The notes: generated by a model from the sequence alone, not told the origin. Positions 28,054 to 38,937 are shown, counted from the stretch's first letter. The stretch is 64,000 bases of DNA from Desulfuromonadales bacterium (GCA_014860225.1 JACZKE010000039.1:40077-104076); one strand, 5' to 3'. Made by a program: numbers and translations.

Positions 28054-29658
28054 TTATGGATTCTGGATGTAAGCGTTCTTCCGGGTATAGAACCACCAGT
28101 TGAGCACCAGGCAGAGAAAATAGAAGATCGCGAATCCATAGAGAGCATATTCCGGGGTTGTTGCCTTGATCTGTTCACCGAACACCTGGGGGATAATAAA
28201 GGCACCGTAGGCCGCAACCGCCGAAGTCCATCCTAGCACAGGTCCTGCCTGCTCCTTGTTGAAAATGATGGCAATGGAACGGAAAGTCGAGCCGTTACCG
28301 ACGCCGGTGGCAGCAAACAGAATGATGAAGAGGATCAGAAACGGCACAAAATAGGTTTCCGGAGTTGCCGAGCCGTAGGCGGCCTTCATGAACCAGGCAC
28401 AGCCGAAGGCTGCGGCAATCATGACAATCGAGACCCACTGGGTGACGATGGCGCCGCCGAGCTTGTCAGCGATCTTGCCGCCGACCGGGCGGATCAGGGC
28501 GCCGATGAAGGGTCCCATCCAGGCGAACATCAGGGCACTGGGGCCGTTGGGATTGGGCGTATTATGTGTCATCACACCGTCGACCAGGATGTGCGAGAAG
28601 CCGAAGATGACCTTGATCGACAGGGCGAAGGCTGCCGAGTAGCCGATAAAAGATCCGAAGGTCATGGTGTAGATAATGGTCATTGCCCAAGTGTGTTTGT
28701 TGTTGAAGATCTGGTACTGGCGGTCAAGGCTAGCGCGCAGGGCACCGGTGGTAAGGTACTTCATGCCGAAGACCGTGGCGGCGATCACCAACGGCAGAAC
28801 CACCCATTTGCTGAGCAGACCGAGACCGATGGGTGCAGGTAACAGCAGATAAAGACCAATGCTGGCGGTGACGAAGGCGATCAGCAGTAGACCGGTGATC
28901 TTTATAAAAGAGCGAGGTGTAGAACCGATGTCGGGAGAAACTGTATCGGTGGTGATGTTGTTCATACCAAACCAGCCGGCAATCGCCAGGGGAATCAGCA
29001 ACACCAGCCAGACATAACCGGCATTCTGAATATAGGTCTCGGTCCCCGCCGGGATCTTGCCGATCAGCGTGCCGCTGGTATTGATCAGGGTCTGCGGAGT
29101 ACCGCCAAAGATGCCCATTGTCATCACCAGAGGAATCAGAATCTGCATGGTGGTGACGCCGAAGTTCCCCAGCCCGGCGTTCAAGCCGAGTGAGGTTCCC
29201 TGCACCCGCTTGGGGAAAAAGTAGCTGATGTTCGACATGGATGAAGCGAAGTTACCGCCGCCAATCCCTGAGAAGAGAGCGAGGATGTAGTAAACCTCGA
29301 TCGGGGTCGCCTTATTCTGTAAGGCAATGCCAGTGCCGATCGCGGGGATCATCAACAGCGCCGTAGTAAAAAAGATGGTGTTGCGGCCGCCGGCAATCCT
29401 GATCAGGAAAGAGCTGGGGATACGCAGGGTGGCACCGGTCAAACCGGCAATGGCGGAGAGCGTGAACAGCTGGGACTGGCTGAAAGGGTAGCCCAGGTTG
29501 AGCATCTGTACGGTAATGATGCTCCAATACAGCCAGACAGCAAACCCGCACAACAAGCTTGGAATCGAAATCCAGAGATTGCGGGTGGCTATTTTTTTGC
29601 CGGTGGAATTCCAGAACTGCTCGTCTTCGACATCCCACTTATCAAGATTAATCGACAT
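28054..29658 (-). CDS. narK: Nitrate/nitrite transporter NarK2 (MFS)
   Basis: A 534-residue inner-membrane protein of the nitrate/nitrite porter family with about 12 membrane segments. The nitrate-signature-type glycine-rich motif is seen at GIGGGNFASSMSNISYFFPK, with a second at AATGVGNGSTFRSIAIIFNK. The N-terminus (WDVEDEQFWNSTGKKIATRN) matches NarK2 proteins, usually nitrate/nitrite antiporters. The start at MSINLDKWD has an AAGGAGG site and overlaps the narK1 stop by 11 nt, so the two are coupled. The long loop near residue 200-240 is normal. Confidence 0.94.
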   Translation of the reverse strand: MSINLDKWDVEDEQFWNSTGKKIATRNLWISIPSLLCGFAVWLYWSIITVQMLNLGYPFSQSQLFTLSAIAGLTGATLRIPSSFLIRIAGGRNTIFFTTALLMIPAIGTGIALQNKATPIEVYYILALFSGIGGGNFASSMSNISYFFPKRVQGTSLGLNAGLGNFGVTTMQILIPLVMTMGIFGGTPQTLINTSGTLIGKIPAGTETYIQNAGYVWLVLLIPLAIAGWFGMNNITTDTVSPDIGSTPRSFIKITGLLLIAFVTASIGLYLLLPAPIGLGLLSKWVVLPLVIAATVFGMKYLTTGALRASLDRQYQIFNNKHTWAMTIIYTMTFGSFIGYSAAFALSIKVIFGFSHILVDGVMTHNTPNPNGPSALMFAWMGPFIGALIRPVGGKIADKLGGAIVTQWVSIVMIAAAFGCAWFMKAAYGSATPETYFVPFLILFIILFAATGVGNGSTFRSIAIIFNKEQAGPVLGWTSAVAAYGAFIIPQVFGEQIKATTPEYALYGFAIFYFLCLVLNWWFYTRKNAYIQNP

Positions 29659-31186
29659 GTGCTGCCTCCTTGCAATCATCCTCAAATAAAGTTGCTTTAT
29701 CTTCTTCAATCCTCTGCATATCTTCAGGGTGTTTCTCGCGCATCATTTTCTGGGCAGTCAGATGCAGCCAGAGCAGGCAAACCAGGGACAATATGAACAT
29801 GAACATCCAGCAACTGGTCCACAATCCGGTATACTCGAGCAAATAACCAAAAATGATCGGACAGAAGAAACCGCCCAGGCCACCGAGTACACCAACCATG
29901 CCGCCGACGACTCCCACCTCTTCCGGGAAATAATCGGGAATAAGTTTGTAAACGGCCGCCTTGCCGATTCCCCAGATACTGCCAAGCAGAATAATAAGCC
30001 CTGCAAAGATCCAGACATTTGCCTGAAAAAAGATCCTCGTCACGCCTTTTGCCAGCAGTTCCTTTTTCAAAACGCTTTGTCCGACTTCAACCACAGGCTC
30101 CTGCCAGGTCTGTTTCCCGGGCAGGATAAGCATCTGGTCGTCGAAATTTTTCAATGGTTCGGGCTTGAGCTTGACGCTGTAAGTCTTGCCATTGACCGAT
30201 ATGACTTTATTGGAAACCTCGGTGACAACGCCGGCCTTGTTCGCCATGATGCCACGCCCGGGAGAGTAGATATCCATCTTTGGAATGACCAGCATGAAAC
30301 TGATCAGGACCGAAGTGCCGAGGACCCAGTACATAACCGCTCGCCCGCCGAACTTATCGGACATCCAGCCACCCAGGGCGCGAATCACTCCGGAAGGCAG
30401 GCTGAACATGGACGCAAACAGACCGGCAGTAACCAGCGGCAGATAGTAGACGTTGACAAAATATGGGACCAGCCACTGTGAGAAGGCGACAAAGCAGCCG
30501 AACACCAGGAAGTAGTAGAGACCGAAGCGCCAGACGCGCACGTCTCGCAGAGGCGTCAGCATCTGGCGAAATGACTTGCCCGAAGAGGCCGGCTTCCTGT
30601 TCTCGGAGAAGATAAAAAAGATCACGCCCATAGTGGCGAGCATCGCGGCGTAGTAAACCGGCAGATCACGCCAGCCTTCGAGGTTGGTGCCATTATTGGT
30701 CAAGCGATTCAGCAGGGTTGGTGCAAAGAGAGTGGTCAGAGCGGCTCCGGCGTTACCGGCACCAAAGATTCCGAGGGCCGTCCCCTGACGTTCCCGCGGA
30801 TACCAGACCGAAGAGAATGCGATGCCGATGGAGAAACTCACTCCGGCCAGACCAAAACCGAAGCTGCAGAGGGCAAAGGTGGTAAAGCTGTCCGCTTTTG
30901 AGAGCAGGAACATGGGGATAGCACAGACCAACAGCAGGGTGCCGTAAACCGGCTTGCCGCCGAACTTGTCAGTCAACATCCCGGCCGGCAGCCTGAAAAT
31001 CGAACCGGTCAGGACCGGGATGCCCATCAACCAGCCGATCTCGATCGGTCCCCAGTCAAATACCTGGTTGTCGGCCAGAAAGGTCACCAGCACACCGTTG
31101 AACATCCAGGCGGCAAAGCAGACCGTAAAGGCAAGCGTGTTCAGGAAGAGGACTTTGTGTGATTTTGCAGTTGCAACTTCAAGCAT
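29648..31186 (-). CDS. narK: Nitrate/nitrite transporter NarK1 (MFS, with inserted soluble domain)
   Basis: A 512-residue MFS transporter of the NarK1 type, often a proton/nitrate symporter. N-terminal segments FTVCFAAWMFNGVLVTFLAD and GSIFRLPAGMLTDKFGGKP and the motif FGFGLAGVSFSIGIAF fit. Between two membrane segments (about residues 300-385) there is a hydrophilic insert beginning PKMDIYSPGRGIMANKAG and ending with KGVTRIFFQANV, a beta-rich insert known in some NarK1 homologues. An AGGAGG site precedes the ATG. With narK2 it forms the common NarK1-NarK2 pair. Confidence 0.93.
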   Translation of the reverse strand: MLEVATAKSHKVLFLNTLAFTVCFAAWMFNGVLVTFLADNQVFDWGPIEIGWLMGIPVLTGSIFRLPAGMLTDKFGGKPVYGTLLLVCAIPMFLLSKADSFTTFALCSFGFGLAGVSFSIGIAFSSVWYPRERQGTALGIFGAGNAGAALTTLFAPTLLNRLTNNGTNLEGWRDLPVYYAAMLATMGVIFFIFSENRKPASSGKSFRQMLTPLRDVRVWRFGLYYFLVFGCFVAFSQWLVPYFVNVYYLPLVTAGLFASMFSLPSGVIRALGGWMSDKFGGRAVMYWVLGTSVLISFMLVIPKMDIYSPGRGIMANKAGVVTEVSNKVISVNGKTYSVKLKPEPLKNFDDQMLILPGKQTWQEPVVEVGQSVLKKELLAKGVTRIFFQANVWIFAGLIILLGSIWGIGKAAVYKLIPDYFPEEVGVVGGMVGVLGGLGGFFCPIIFGYLLEYTGLWTSCWMFMFILSLVCLLWLHLTAQKMMREKHPEDMQRIEEDKATLFEDDCKEAAHVD

Positions 31187-31229
31187 CAGACCTCCTGCAA
31201 TAAATTTGGACTCACAGATTCGGTGGATT

Positions 31230-31375
31230 AAAAGCTCAACGCCCGTTCGCTTCGCTCACTCAAGACGCTAAGGAAACCTAAGAAAGACACGAAGAGAACC
31301 TTGATTTTGGTTCCACCATAAAGTCTTTCCTTTGCGTCTTGTCCGTTACCTTTGCGTCTCTGCGTTAATAAATAG
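31230..31375. repeat. Structured intergenic repeat with CTTTGCGTC units
   Basis: Between narI and narK1. It holds a hairpin (GAACC/GGTTC around TTGATTTT) inside longer arms (AAAGAC/GTCTTT) and then CTTTGCGTCTTG and CTTTGCGTCTCTGCGTT. Similar 'gcgtctttgcgtc' repeats occur scattered in many environmental genomes; that statement is from memory. Confidence 0.5.
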
Positions 31376-31391
31376 GTTTTGCTCATACATT

Positions 31392-32069
31392 TCAATCGGC
31401 TCGTCTCTCGCGGTACCAGACCACAAGCTGGTAAGGCCGCGACAAGTAAGTCAAAGGGACACTGACGACATGCACCAGCCTCGAAAACGGGAAGAGAGCT
31501 ATAATCATAAAAGCGTTGAAAGTGTGGAGCTTGACCACCATCGGCATCGCTGCGAGATAATGCACCTGAGGATCGAGTTTAATTAGTGACCAGAGCCATG
31601 GGGTTGCCGTGTGCAGGTACCAGACCGAGCCCCAACGCAGGGTGAAGGCAATATAGACGCCGGTGGCTACCTGCAACAGCAGGGCCACAAGCACTAGCCA
31701 GTCAATCACAGTGGTGACCGCTGATACCCGGGCATTGTTGATGCGGCGGAAAATCAGCAGAAAGACTGCAATCAAAGTGCTTATGCCAAGAGCCAGTCCA
31801 GTCACCTCGAGCAGATAGAGACGCAAAGGGTTGCCTAGCACGACCCCCCAGGCAGACGGAACGAGGAAAGCCAGGAAGTGCGCCAGCAGGATGACCAGGA
31901 TGGCATAGTGCCAGGGGACCGAACCCCAGAAAAGCACACGACTTTCCAGAAACTGCGAGGATTGCGATGACCAGGAGTAACGATCGACAGTATATCGGTA
32001 AATGCCGACGCCGATCATCAGTGCCACCGCGACATAGGGGAACACGCCAAACAGAATCATGTCAGTCAT
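31392..32069 (-). CDS. narI: Respiratory nitrate reductase subunit gamma (cytochrome b)
   Basis: A 225-residue membrane protein with five transmembrane segments that binds the two b hemes and passes quinol or cytochrome electrons to NarH. Likely heme-ligand histidines are in SVPWHYAILVILLAHFLAFL and MVVKLHTFNAFMIIALFPFS with RLVHVVSVP; WYLHTATPWLWSL also fits. Its start overlaps the narJ stop by 4 nt. Last gene of the reductase set. Confidence 0.95.
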   Translation of the reverse strand: MTDMILFGVFPYVAVALMIGVGIYRYTVDRYSWSSQSSQFLESRVLFWGSVPWHYAILVILLAHFLAFLVPSAWGVVLGNPLRLYLLEVTGLALGISTLIAVFLLIFRRINNARVSAVTTVIDWLVLVALLLQVATGVYIAFTLRWGSVWYLHTATPWLWSLIKLDPQVHYLAAMPMVVKLHTFNAFMIIALFPFSRLVHVVSVPLTYLSRPYQLVVWYRERRAD

Positions 32070-32641
32070 AATGAACGCTCCTTTTGCCGACCGACTGGCA
32101 GCTGCTCGCCAGCGGGTTCTGCTGTCTCAGTCAGAAAGCTCTGCAGAGCATTGAGCAGGGCCACGTAGGGACGACCGTCGCTCTCAATCCCCTGAGTAAT
32201 TTTTGCCAACGCCGGCAAAAGTCCGTCCTGGATGATCTCAAGCCGACAGTCCTGATCAGCGATCGATCCGATAAATCGCAGCACCTCAGTCAGATGATCC
32301 GGGAGTTCGTTGCCGGAGATGAAATCATACTGTTGATAAAGTTCCCGCAGTTTGATCATGAACATGGTGCGCTGCTGGCTTTCCCCGCAAAGTTGGAACC
32401 CAACGTAGGGGTGACAGAGCGATTGCAGATCAAAGGTACCGGTAAAAGCTTCCTCGATGCGGCTGATATCATTGGATTCGATAAAGTGCTTGAAGCTCTG
32501 CAGAGAGGCCGATGCGTCGGGGCTGATCTGCTGCAGAGGTTTAATACAGGCATCAGCCGCTACAGCAATACCCTGGTCCGGATAACTGAGCAGAACTGCA
32601 AATTGCTGGCAGAGGTCCTGATGTCGTTTCAATTCATTCAT
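32066..32641 (-). CDS. narJ: Nitrate reductase molybdenum cofactor assembly chaperone
   Basis: A 191-residue all-helical TorD/NarJ-type chaperone that binds NarG's N-terminus and allows insertion of Mo-bisMGD and FS0. Segments QQFAVLLSYPDQ, LQSLCHPYVGFQLCGESQQR and YQQYDFISGNELPDHLTEVL are characteristic. The ATG at 32641 begins 2 bp after the narH stop; a GTG three codons earlier would overlap narH. Its end overlaps narI by 4 nt. Confidence 0.93.
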   Translation of the reverse strand: MNELKRHQDLCQQFAVLLSYPDQGIAVAADACIKPLQQISPDASASLQSFKHFIESNDISRIEEAFTGTFDLQSLCHPYVGFQLCGESQQRTMFMIKLRELYQQYDFISGNELPDHLTEVLRFIGSIADQDCRLEIIQDGLLPALAKITQGIESDGRPYVALLNALQSFLTETAEPAGEQLPVGRQKERSL

Positions 32642-32643
32642 AT

Positions 32644-34131
32644 CTACCACCGCCTCTTCGGTGCCCGCCGACTGCCGAATCCCATCTCCTGCCTGTGTTG
32701 ATGCGGGTCCATCCCGGCTTCGATGGCCTCTTCCCGCAGCATCGGCGGCACAACGATACGTTCCTTGATTCGTGTCAGTGTGGTCATACGATAGACGGCA
32801 TCGACTGCTTCAGTACTCAATTTGGCAACACTGCAGGCCTTGCTGACTTCTGCTGCAGGCAGGTCGCCAACCGTGACACTGCGCCGTTGGATACGGACCG
32901 CGATAAGTTTACGGTACACGGCTTTGACTTCCTCTTCGTTGCCGCCGGCAAACAACCCGGCCAGGTATTGCATCGGCAAACGCGCCTGTTCCAGGGTGGT
33001 GAAGAAATCATCGGCCATCTTCTGTTTACCCTGGTTGTCCATTGACATGACCGGCAGCAACGGTGGCACATAAAAGAGCATCGGCAGGGTACGGAATTCG
33101 GGATGAAGCGGTAGAGCAATCCCCCACTCCTTGACGAACTTGTAGACCGGAGATTTCTGTGCTGCCTTGATGACTTGCGCGGCGACACCTGATTTTTTAG
33201 CGTCCTCGATGACCTGGGGGTCGAAGGGATCAAGGATTATGTCTCTCTGTGCAGCAGCCAGATCTTTATCGTCCTGTTTGGCAACCGATTCGATACGGTC
33301 GGCATCGTAGAGGAGTACACCGAGATAACGGATCCGGCCGACACAGGAATGGAAGCAAGCCGGGGCTTGACCGGCCTCCTGACGTGGATAACAGAGAATG
33401 CATTTTTCCGACTTGCCGGTGGTCCAGCCGTAATAGGTCTTCTTGTAAGGGCAGGCGGAAACACACATCCGCCAACCGCGGCACTTGTCCTGGTTGATCA
33501 GGACGATACCGTCCTCGCCGCGCTTGTAGATGGCTCCGGACGGACAACCGGCGACACAACCGGCATTCAGGCAATGATTGCAGATTCGCGGCATGTGGAA
33601 AAACACCATCTTCTCGATCGCAAACAACTGCCGCTGCTCCTCATCAGTGAGTTTCACCACTCCCGGGTCATTGGCGGCATAGATGTTTGACCCGGAGAGA
33701 TCGTCATCCCAATTGGGACCAGCCTCAATTTTCATAGGTTTGCCGGTGACCATGGAGACCGGACGGGCGGTCGGCTGATCCTTGCCGGCCGGGGCGCTGG
33801 TCAAATCATCGTAGCGAAACGTAAAGGGTTCGTAATAATCATCCATGGTCGGCAGGCTCGGATTGTGGAAAATTTTTCCTAAGGTGCTGCCGCGGCCACC
33901 GATCTTCAATTGCAACGTCTCACCCTGCATTTCCCAGCCGCCCTTGTACTGTTCCTGGTCTTCCCATTTAGTCGGGTAACCGGTGCCGGGCTTGGTCTCC
34001 ACATTGTTCCACCACATGTATTCAGCACCCTTGCGGTCTGTCCACTGGTTCTTGCAGGCGATGCTGCAGGTGTGGCAACCGATACATTTATCGAGGTGGA
34101 AAACCGATGACACCTGTGCGCGTATATTCAT
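32644..34131 (-). CDS. narH: Respiratory nitrate reductase subunit beta
   Basis: A 495-residue iron-sulfur subunit with four cysteine clusters: CIGCHTCSIACKNQW, CNHCLNAGCVAGCPSG, CRGWRMCVSACPYKKTYY (with Trp in place of one Cys, so a 3Fe-4S cluster, as usual in NarH) and CILCYPRQEAGQAPACFHSC. It relays electrons from NarI to NarG. The start at MNIRAQVSSVFHLDK has an AGGAG site. A 55-bp palindromic repeat separates it from narG. Confidence 0.96.
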   Translation of the reverse strand: MNIRAQVSSVFHLDKCIGCHTCSIACKNQWTDRKGAEYMWWNNVETKPGTGYPTKWEDQEQYKGGWEMQGETLQLKIGGRGSTLGKIFHNPSLPTMDDYYEPFTFRYDDLTSAPAGKDQPTARPVSMVTGKPMKIEAGPNWDDDLSGSNIYAANDPGVVKLTDEEQRQLFAIEKMVFFHMPRICNHCLNAGCVAGCPSGAIYKRGEDGIVLINQDKCRGWRMCVSACPYKKTYYGWTTGKSEKCILCYPRQEAGQAPACFHSCVGRIRYLGVLLYDADRIESVAKQDDKDLAAAQRDIILDPFDPQVIEDAKKSGVAAQVIKAAQKSPVYKFVKEWGIALPLHPEFRTLPMLFYVPPLLPVMSMDNQGKQKMADDFFTTLEQARLPMQYLAGLFAGGNEEEVKAVYRKLIAVRIQRRSVTVGDLPAAEVSKACSVAKLSTEAVDAVYRMTTLTRIKERIVVPPMLREEAIEAGMDPHQHRQEMGFGSRRAPKRRW

Positions 34132-34167
34132 GGGTTGTCTCCTAATTGCTAGATATTGCAATGAATT

Positions 34168-34222
34168 TTGTAGGGGCAGGCCTTGCGCCTGCCCTGGGCA
34201 CCCGCAAGGGGCGCCCCTACAA
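34168..34222. repeat. REP-like palindrome inside the nar operon
   Basis: Arms TTGTAGGGGC (34168-34177) and GCCCCTACAA (34213-34222) enclose two smaller GC-rich hairpins built from GCAGGCCTTGCGCCTGCCC and CCCGCAAGGGG. It lies in the narG-narH gap. 'TGTAGGGGC...GCCCCTACA' palindromes are a common dispersed type in proteobacterial genomes. Confidence 0.75.
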
Positions 34223-34246
34223 TTCTATTATTGTCAATGGTTGTTC

Positions 34247-37200
34247 TCACCATTTCGGCTCCCCTTTGAGTTTGCGCACCATGATGTAGGTGTCGCGGTT
34301 GGCACCGGTCGGGCCCCAGTAATTCCAGCTGTAGGTGAACTGGCCGTAACCGCCCAGCATCAGATTCGGCTTAAGCCGTATCCGGTTCAGGCTGTTGTGC
34401 CCGCCTGCCCGTTTGTTGCCTCGCAGCGGTGACTTCGGCACACCGACAGTGCGTTCCGGCGAGTGGTAGAGGAACGAGATGCCGCGCGGCAGTCGTGAGC
34501 TGACGATGGCCCGGGTGACGACGACCCCGTGATCGTTGTAAACTTCTACCCAATCATTGTCGACAACGCCGATCTGCTCTGCATCCTGAACGTTAAGCCA
34601 GAACGGATGACAGCCACGGGACAGGGTCAACATGCGATGATTGTCACCGTAGGTACTGTGGATGCTCCACTTACCGTGCGGTGTCAGATAATTGAGCATA
34701 ATGCTCTTTTCGTCGGTTTCGGTGGCCAGAAAATCCTGCAGCGTCGAGTGATCCGGCTTCGGCTTGTAGGTCGGCAGATGTTCGCCGGCGGCGATATAGC
34801 CCTGGTGATCGAGGTAGAAATGCTGACGGCCGGTCAGGGTGCGCCAGGGAACCAGCTTTTCCACGTTGAGGCAGTAAGCGGAATAGGCCCGGCCGTTGTT
34901 GGTCAATCCGCTCCAGATCGGGCTGTTCAGCAGGCGGCGCGGCTGCGCGGCCAGATCAGCAAAGGTGGTGCGCACCTCACGGTTGCCGACCGCCAGATCG
35001 GTCAGCGGCAGGCCGACCTTCTTCTCTTCAGCCTCAAAGGCGCGATAGGCGATCTCTCCGTTGGTCTCCGGGGCCAGCGTCAGGATGACGTTGGCGGCAT
35101 CAGCGGCTTCTTCCAGAGAAGGATATTCTTCACCGCCCCACTTCTGCGTCGGCGCGGTCAGTTTCAGTGCATCGTAGAAATCATCAACGGCAAAGTTGAG
35201 CCCGTGAGCGCCAATGCCGTTTTTACGGACTTCCGGCCCATAAGAGATAAAGCGTTTGTACAGATCGACATAGTTGCGTTCGACAACCACCATACCGGGC
35301 ATGGTCTTGCCGGGAATCGCCTCGCATTCGCCCCTGCTCCAGTCCTTGATCTCGGGCTGGGCCATTTCGGCCGGGGTGTCGTGCTGCAAAGGCACGGAAA
35401 CGATTTCACGTACCGGTTCCGGCAGATGCGTTTCGGCCAGCTGACTGACTTTTTTAGCCAGCCCCTTGAAAATATCCCAGTCACTCTTCGACTCCCAGCA
35501 GGGCGGTACGGCCGCCTGGAGCGGGTGGATGAAAGAGTGCATATCGGTGGTGTTAAGGTCGTCCTTTTCGTACCAGGTTGCTGTCGGCAAAATGATGTCC
35601 GAGTAGAGCGCCGAGGTGTCCATGCGGAAGTTGATGTCGACCACCAAGTCAAGCTTGCCCTCGGGGGCCTTCTTGTGCCACTTGACGTCTTTAACAAACT
35701 CCTCTGCCGTCTCGGGGGCGATGGTGTTGGTGTGGGTGCCAAGGTAATGCTTGAGAAAATATTCATGCCCTTTGGCGCTCGACATCAGGGCGTTGCCGCG
35801 CCAGATAATCCACAGTCGCGGCCAGTTTTCAGGCGCATCGGGATCTTCGACGGCAAACTTCATCTTCTTCTCGACCAGTTGCTTGACCGTCCAGTCGACA
35901 ATTTCCTGGTTGCTGCTGGCGCCGGCGGCTTCGGCCTGCTTGACCGACTCGATCGGACTGCGGTCGAACTGCGGGTAGAAAGGCAGCCAGCCATTGCGTA
36001 CCGCACGTACCTGGTGATCCATGGTATGCCCTGCGGTAATCTGACTGTCCTCTGACACCGGGTTGATCCTGGCCTCGTCGGAAGTGCGCTCGTAGCGCCA
36101 CTGATCGGTATGCACATAATGATAGGATGGCGCATTCTGGAAACGGGGCGGTTTCGCCCAGTCGAGAGCGCCCATGATGGTCGCCCAGGGTGCTGCCGGG
36201 GCGAGCTTTTCCTGGCCGACGTAATGGTTGAGACCACCACCGTTCTTACCGACACAACCGCACAGCATCAGCGCGACGATACCGGCCCGGTAAGTCAGGT
36301 TTGCGTGATACCAGTGATTGATGCCGGCACCGATAATGATCGAGCACTTGCCTTCGGTCAGTTCGGCAGTCGAGGCCCATTCACGGGCAAACTGGACGAC
36401 GTTGGCGCGGTCGATACCGGTGAATTTCTCCTGCCAGGCCGGGGTATAGGGGCTGTTTTCAGCATCGTAGTTTTGCGGATAGTCGCCAGGCAGGTCTCGG
36501 TCGACACCAAACTGGGCCATCAGCAGATCAAAGACAGTGGTGACCGGAAGCCGGCCGCTGGCCGTTTCAAGATAACGAACCGGAACGCCGCGCTGCACTG
36601 AATTGCCATCGGAAAAATCGTCAAAAGCAACCTGCAGAATATCCTGACTTCCATCCAGCAGAGAAAGGGCAGGAGCGAGTTCCGAACCATCCTGACCATC
36701 CTTCATCTGCAGATTCCACTCGCCTTTTTTCTCTTGCCAGCGGAATCCGAGAGTGCCAAGCGGCATGCGCGGTTGTTGGCTGTTTTCATCCCAGACCAGG
36801 TATTTAAAGCCGGCATTTTCTTCCTTGCTGTAGCGCTCAAGATCGGCAGCCTTGGCCATGCGACCTGCAGTATAAGCACCGTCTTTTTCCTGCAGTTCGA
36901 TCAGGAACGGGGTATCGGTATAGCGCTTCAGGTAGTCCATAAAGTAAGGCGTTCTGGCCTTGTGATGAAATTCGCTGAGGATCACATGGTTGACCGCCAT
37001 CCAGAAGGCACCGTCCTGGCCGGCATGAGCCGGAATCCACCAGTCGGCGTGTTTTGAAGTAATATTAAAATCGGGCGCAAGGACCGTGACCTTGGTGCCA
37101 TTATGGCGGGCCTCGGTCAGATAGTGGGCATCGGGGGTACGGGTCATATCCGGGTTGGAGCCCATGACGGCGATGTATTTGCTGTTGTACCAGTCCGCGC

Positions 37201-37870
37201 TTTCGGCGACATCGGTCTGCTCGCCCCAGACTTCCGGGGAGGCATTCGGCAAGTCGCAGTACCAGTCGTAAAAGCTCAGATTCGCACCACCCATCAACTG
37301 CATGAAACGAGAACCACCGGCGAAGCTGAGCATCGACATGGCCGGGATCGGCGAAAACCCGACCATGCGATCTGCCCCGTACTTCTTGATGGTGTAAATC
37401 GACGAGGCGGCAATGATCTCTTCGACCTCATCCCAGCTGGAACGCCGGAAGCCGCCTTTGCCACGTGCCTGCTGATAACTCTTGCGGCTCGCCTCATCTT
37501 CAACGATCGACGCCCAGGCTTGCACCGGGTCACCGTGTTCAGCCTTGGCTTTACGCCAGAGGTCGGTCAACACTCCACGCAGGTAGGGATACTTGATGCG
37601 CAGCGGACTGTACAGATACCAGGAAAACGAGATCCCCCGTTGGCAACCACGCGGCTCGTAAGGGGGGATGCCTTCCTCAAGTTCCGGGTAGTCGGTGGCC
37701 TGGAGCTCCCAGCCGACGATGCCGTCCTTTACATGAACATTCCATGAGCAGCCACCGGTACAGTTAACGCCGTGGGTACTGCGCACCACCTTGTCGCACT
37801 GGCTGCGGTTGCGGTAAAACTCTTCCCACTTGCGGGACTGGGGGTCTACTATGTCCTTGATCCAGCTCAT
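34247..37870 (-). CDS. narG: Respiratory nitrate reductase subunit alpha
   Basis: A 1207-residue Mo-bisMGD catalytic subunit reducing nitrate to nitrite. The FS0 ligands are visible in [17 protein letters not shown] and [32 protein letters not shown] is the region expected to give the Asp ligand to Mo; [20 protein letters not shown] is the cofactor-binding part. The short N-terminus before the cluster lacks a twin-arginine motif, so the enzyme is probably cytoplasm-facing. The ATG overlaps the narC stop by 4 nt. Confidence 0.97.
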   Translation of the reverse strand: MSWIKDIVDPQSRKWEEFYRNRSQCDKVVRSTHGVNCTGGCSWNVHVKDGIVGWELQATDYPELEEGIPPYEPRGCQRGISFSWYLYSPLRIKYPYLRGVLTDLWRKAKAEHGDPVQAWASIVEDEASRKSYQQARGKGGFRRSSWDEVEEIIAASSIYTIKKYGADRMVGFSPIPAMSMLSFAGGSRFMQLMGGANLSFYDWYCDLPNASPEVWGEQTDVAESADWYNSKYIAVMGSNPDMTRTPDAHYLTEARHNGTKVTVLAPDFNITSKHADWWIPAHAGQDGAFWMAVNHVILSEFHHKARTPYFMDYLKRYTDTPFLIELQEKDGAYTAGRMAKAADLERYSKEENAGFKYLVWDENSQQPRMPLGTLGFRWQEKKGEWNLQMKDGQDGSELAPALSLLDGSQDILQVAFDDFSDGNSVQRGVPVRYLETASGRLPVTTVFDLLMAQFGVDRDLPGDYPQNYDAENSPYTPAWQEKFTGIDRANVVQFAREWASTAELTEGKCSIIIGAGINHWYHANLTYRAGIVALMLCGCVGKNGGGLNHYVGQEKLAPAAPWATIMGALDWAKPPRFQNAPSYHYVHTDQWRYERTSDEARINPVSEDSQITAGHTMDHQVRAVRNGWLPFYPQFDRSPIESVKQAEAAGASSNQEIVDWTVKQLVEKKMKFAVEDPDAPENWPRLWIIWRGNALMSSAKGHEYFLKHYLGTHTNTIAPETAEEFVKDVKWHKKAPEGKLDLVVDINFRMDTSALYSDIILPTATWYEKDDLNTTDMHSFIHPLQAAVPPCWESKSDWDIFKGLAKKVSQLAETHLPEPVREIVSVPLQHDTPAEMAQPEIKDWSRGECEAIPGKTMPGMVVVERNYVDLYKRFISYGPEVRKNGIGAHGLNFAVDDFYDALKLTAPTQKWGGEEYPSLEEAADAANVILTLAPETNGEIAYRAFEAEEKKVGLPLTDLAVGNREVRTTFADLAAQPRRLLNSPIWSGLTNNGRAYSAYCLNVEKLVPWRTLTGRQHFYLDHQGYIAAGEHLPTYKPKPDHSTLQDFLATETDEKSIMLNYLTPHGKWSIHSTYGDNHRMLTLSRGCHPFWLNVQDAEQIGVVDNDWVEVYNDHGVVVTRAIVSSRLPRGISFLYHSPERTVGVPKSPLRGNKRAGGHNSLNRIRLKPNLMLGGYGQFTYSWNYWGPTGANRDTYIMVRKLKGEPKW

Positions 37871-38742
37871 GCCAACTCTCCCTTTCCTTTACGGACCTGT
37901 TCAACCAGGGGACGCCGTACTCCCTGTAGTCGCCGCCAGCCCAAGACTCCAATAATCGCAAATATCACCAATGTCGCCAGCACAACATGAAGAGTCAGGG
38001 CACCGCTGATCGGCGACACCTGGCCGCTGACACTTCCCATGAACGCTGACAGATCGGCACGCTCCTGCTCATTCAGGGGCCTGGTGGCGTAAATAGCCTC
38101 CATGCTTGGAAACGGTAACTCGACCAGCATATCGAGAAGATCCTCTTCGCCAAAATCGGCGAAGGTCGAGGACAGGTCCGGTCCGTAGCTGGCACCGGCG
38201 GCTCGACCAAGTCCGGCATTGGCGATACCGTGGCAAGCCAGGCAGGGTGCACCGCCGCCAGAAAAAGCGGTCGTTCCAATAAACAAGGCTTCTCCACGAG
38301 CATGATCTCCGGTTAATTTGGGAGTCGCGACTTCAGCGGGATGGTGCGCAACTTCCTCTGGATGCGCGAGATACGTCAGCAGGGCGTCCATCTGCCCCGG
38401 TTCCATTTTCTGAGCGGGCATCTGCAGGTTGGGGAACTTCTGCTGCAACTCCTTGGCCAACGGATCCCCCGACGCCAACATCTTTTCGGGATTCGTGATG
38501 AAATCAATCAACCACTGATGGTCGCGACGTTCCGTCACCCCGGCAAGGTCGGGGCCTGTTACACGGTCCCCCTGGCCGAGGGTATGGCATGCGATGCAGC
38601 GCTGGTTAAACAGGCCCTCCCCCTCTTCTGCCAACTTTGTCAGTTGCTTCCCGGTCGGTTGCGCAGCAACCGCAGCAGTAGCGGCAACCAGCAGCGCAGT
38701 CAGCCACGTAAGACATTTCCATAGCCATAGTCGTTTTGTCAT
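37867..38742 (-). CDS. narC: Membrane-anchored diheme cytochrome c of nitrate reductase
   Basis: A 291-residue protein: signal peptide (to about TAAVAAQ), two c-type heme sites, CIACH near residue 50 and CLACH near residue 168, each with a downstream Met candidate ([15 protein letters not shown]), and a C-terminal membrane anchor ([20 protein letters not shown]) followed by a basic tail. Placement directly before narG with an ATGA overlap matches the narC-GHJI type operon known from Thermus and Geobacter metallireducens, where the cytochrome feeds or completes the complex. It is the first gene of the operon. Confidence 0.92.
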   Translation of the reverse strand: MTKRLWLWKCLTWLTALLVAATAAVAAQPTGKQLTKLAEEGEGLFNQRCIACHTLGQGDRVTGPDLAGVTERRDHQWLIDFITNPEKMLASGDPLAKELQQKFPNLQMPAQKMEPGQMDALLTYLAHPEEVAHHPAEVATPKLTGDHARGEALFIGTTAFSGGGAPCLACHGIANAGLGRAAGASYGPDLSSTFADFGEEDLLDMLVELPFPSMEAIYATRPLNEQERADLSAFMGSVSGQVSPISGALTLHVVLATLVIFAIIGVLGWRRLQGVRRPLVEQVRKGKGELA

Positions 38743-38937
38743 CGGCTCACCTCAATTTGGCGAATTGTAAGAACGTGCTAAGAATGTGCATCAAGAACAT
38801 CAAGAATGTATATAGGTTCCGTGTCACGCTTCATCCGTGCACGTCATCCCTGAATAAACAGTTGGAGAGATTCTGACAACATCAACCAACACTAGAAATC
38901 TAACAGTTAAAATGAATAAATCCAGTTGCATATGAAA

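Noticed and set aside
34529..36055. A 508-codon frame opposite narG
   Set aside because: Shadow of narG; no protein-like features and no start signal.
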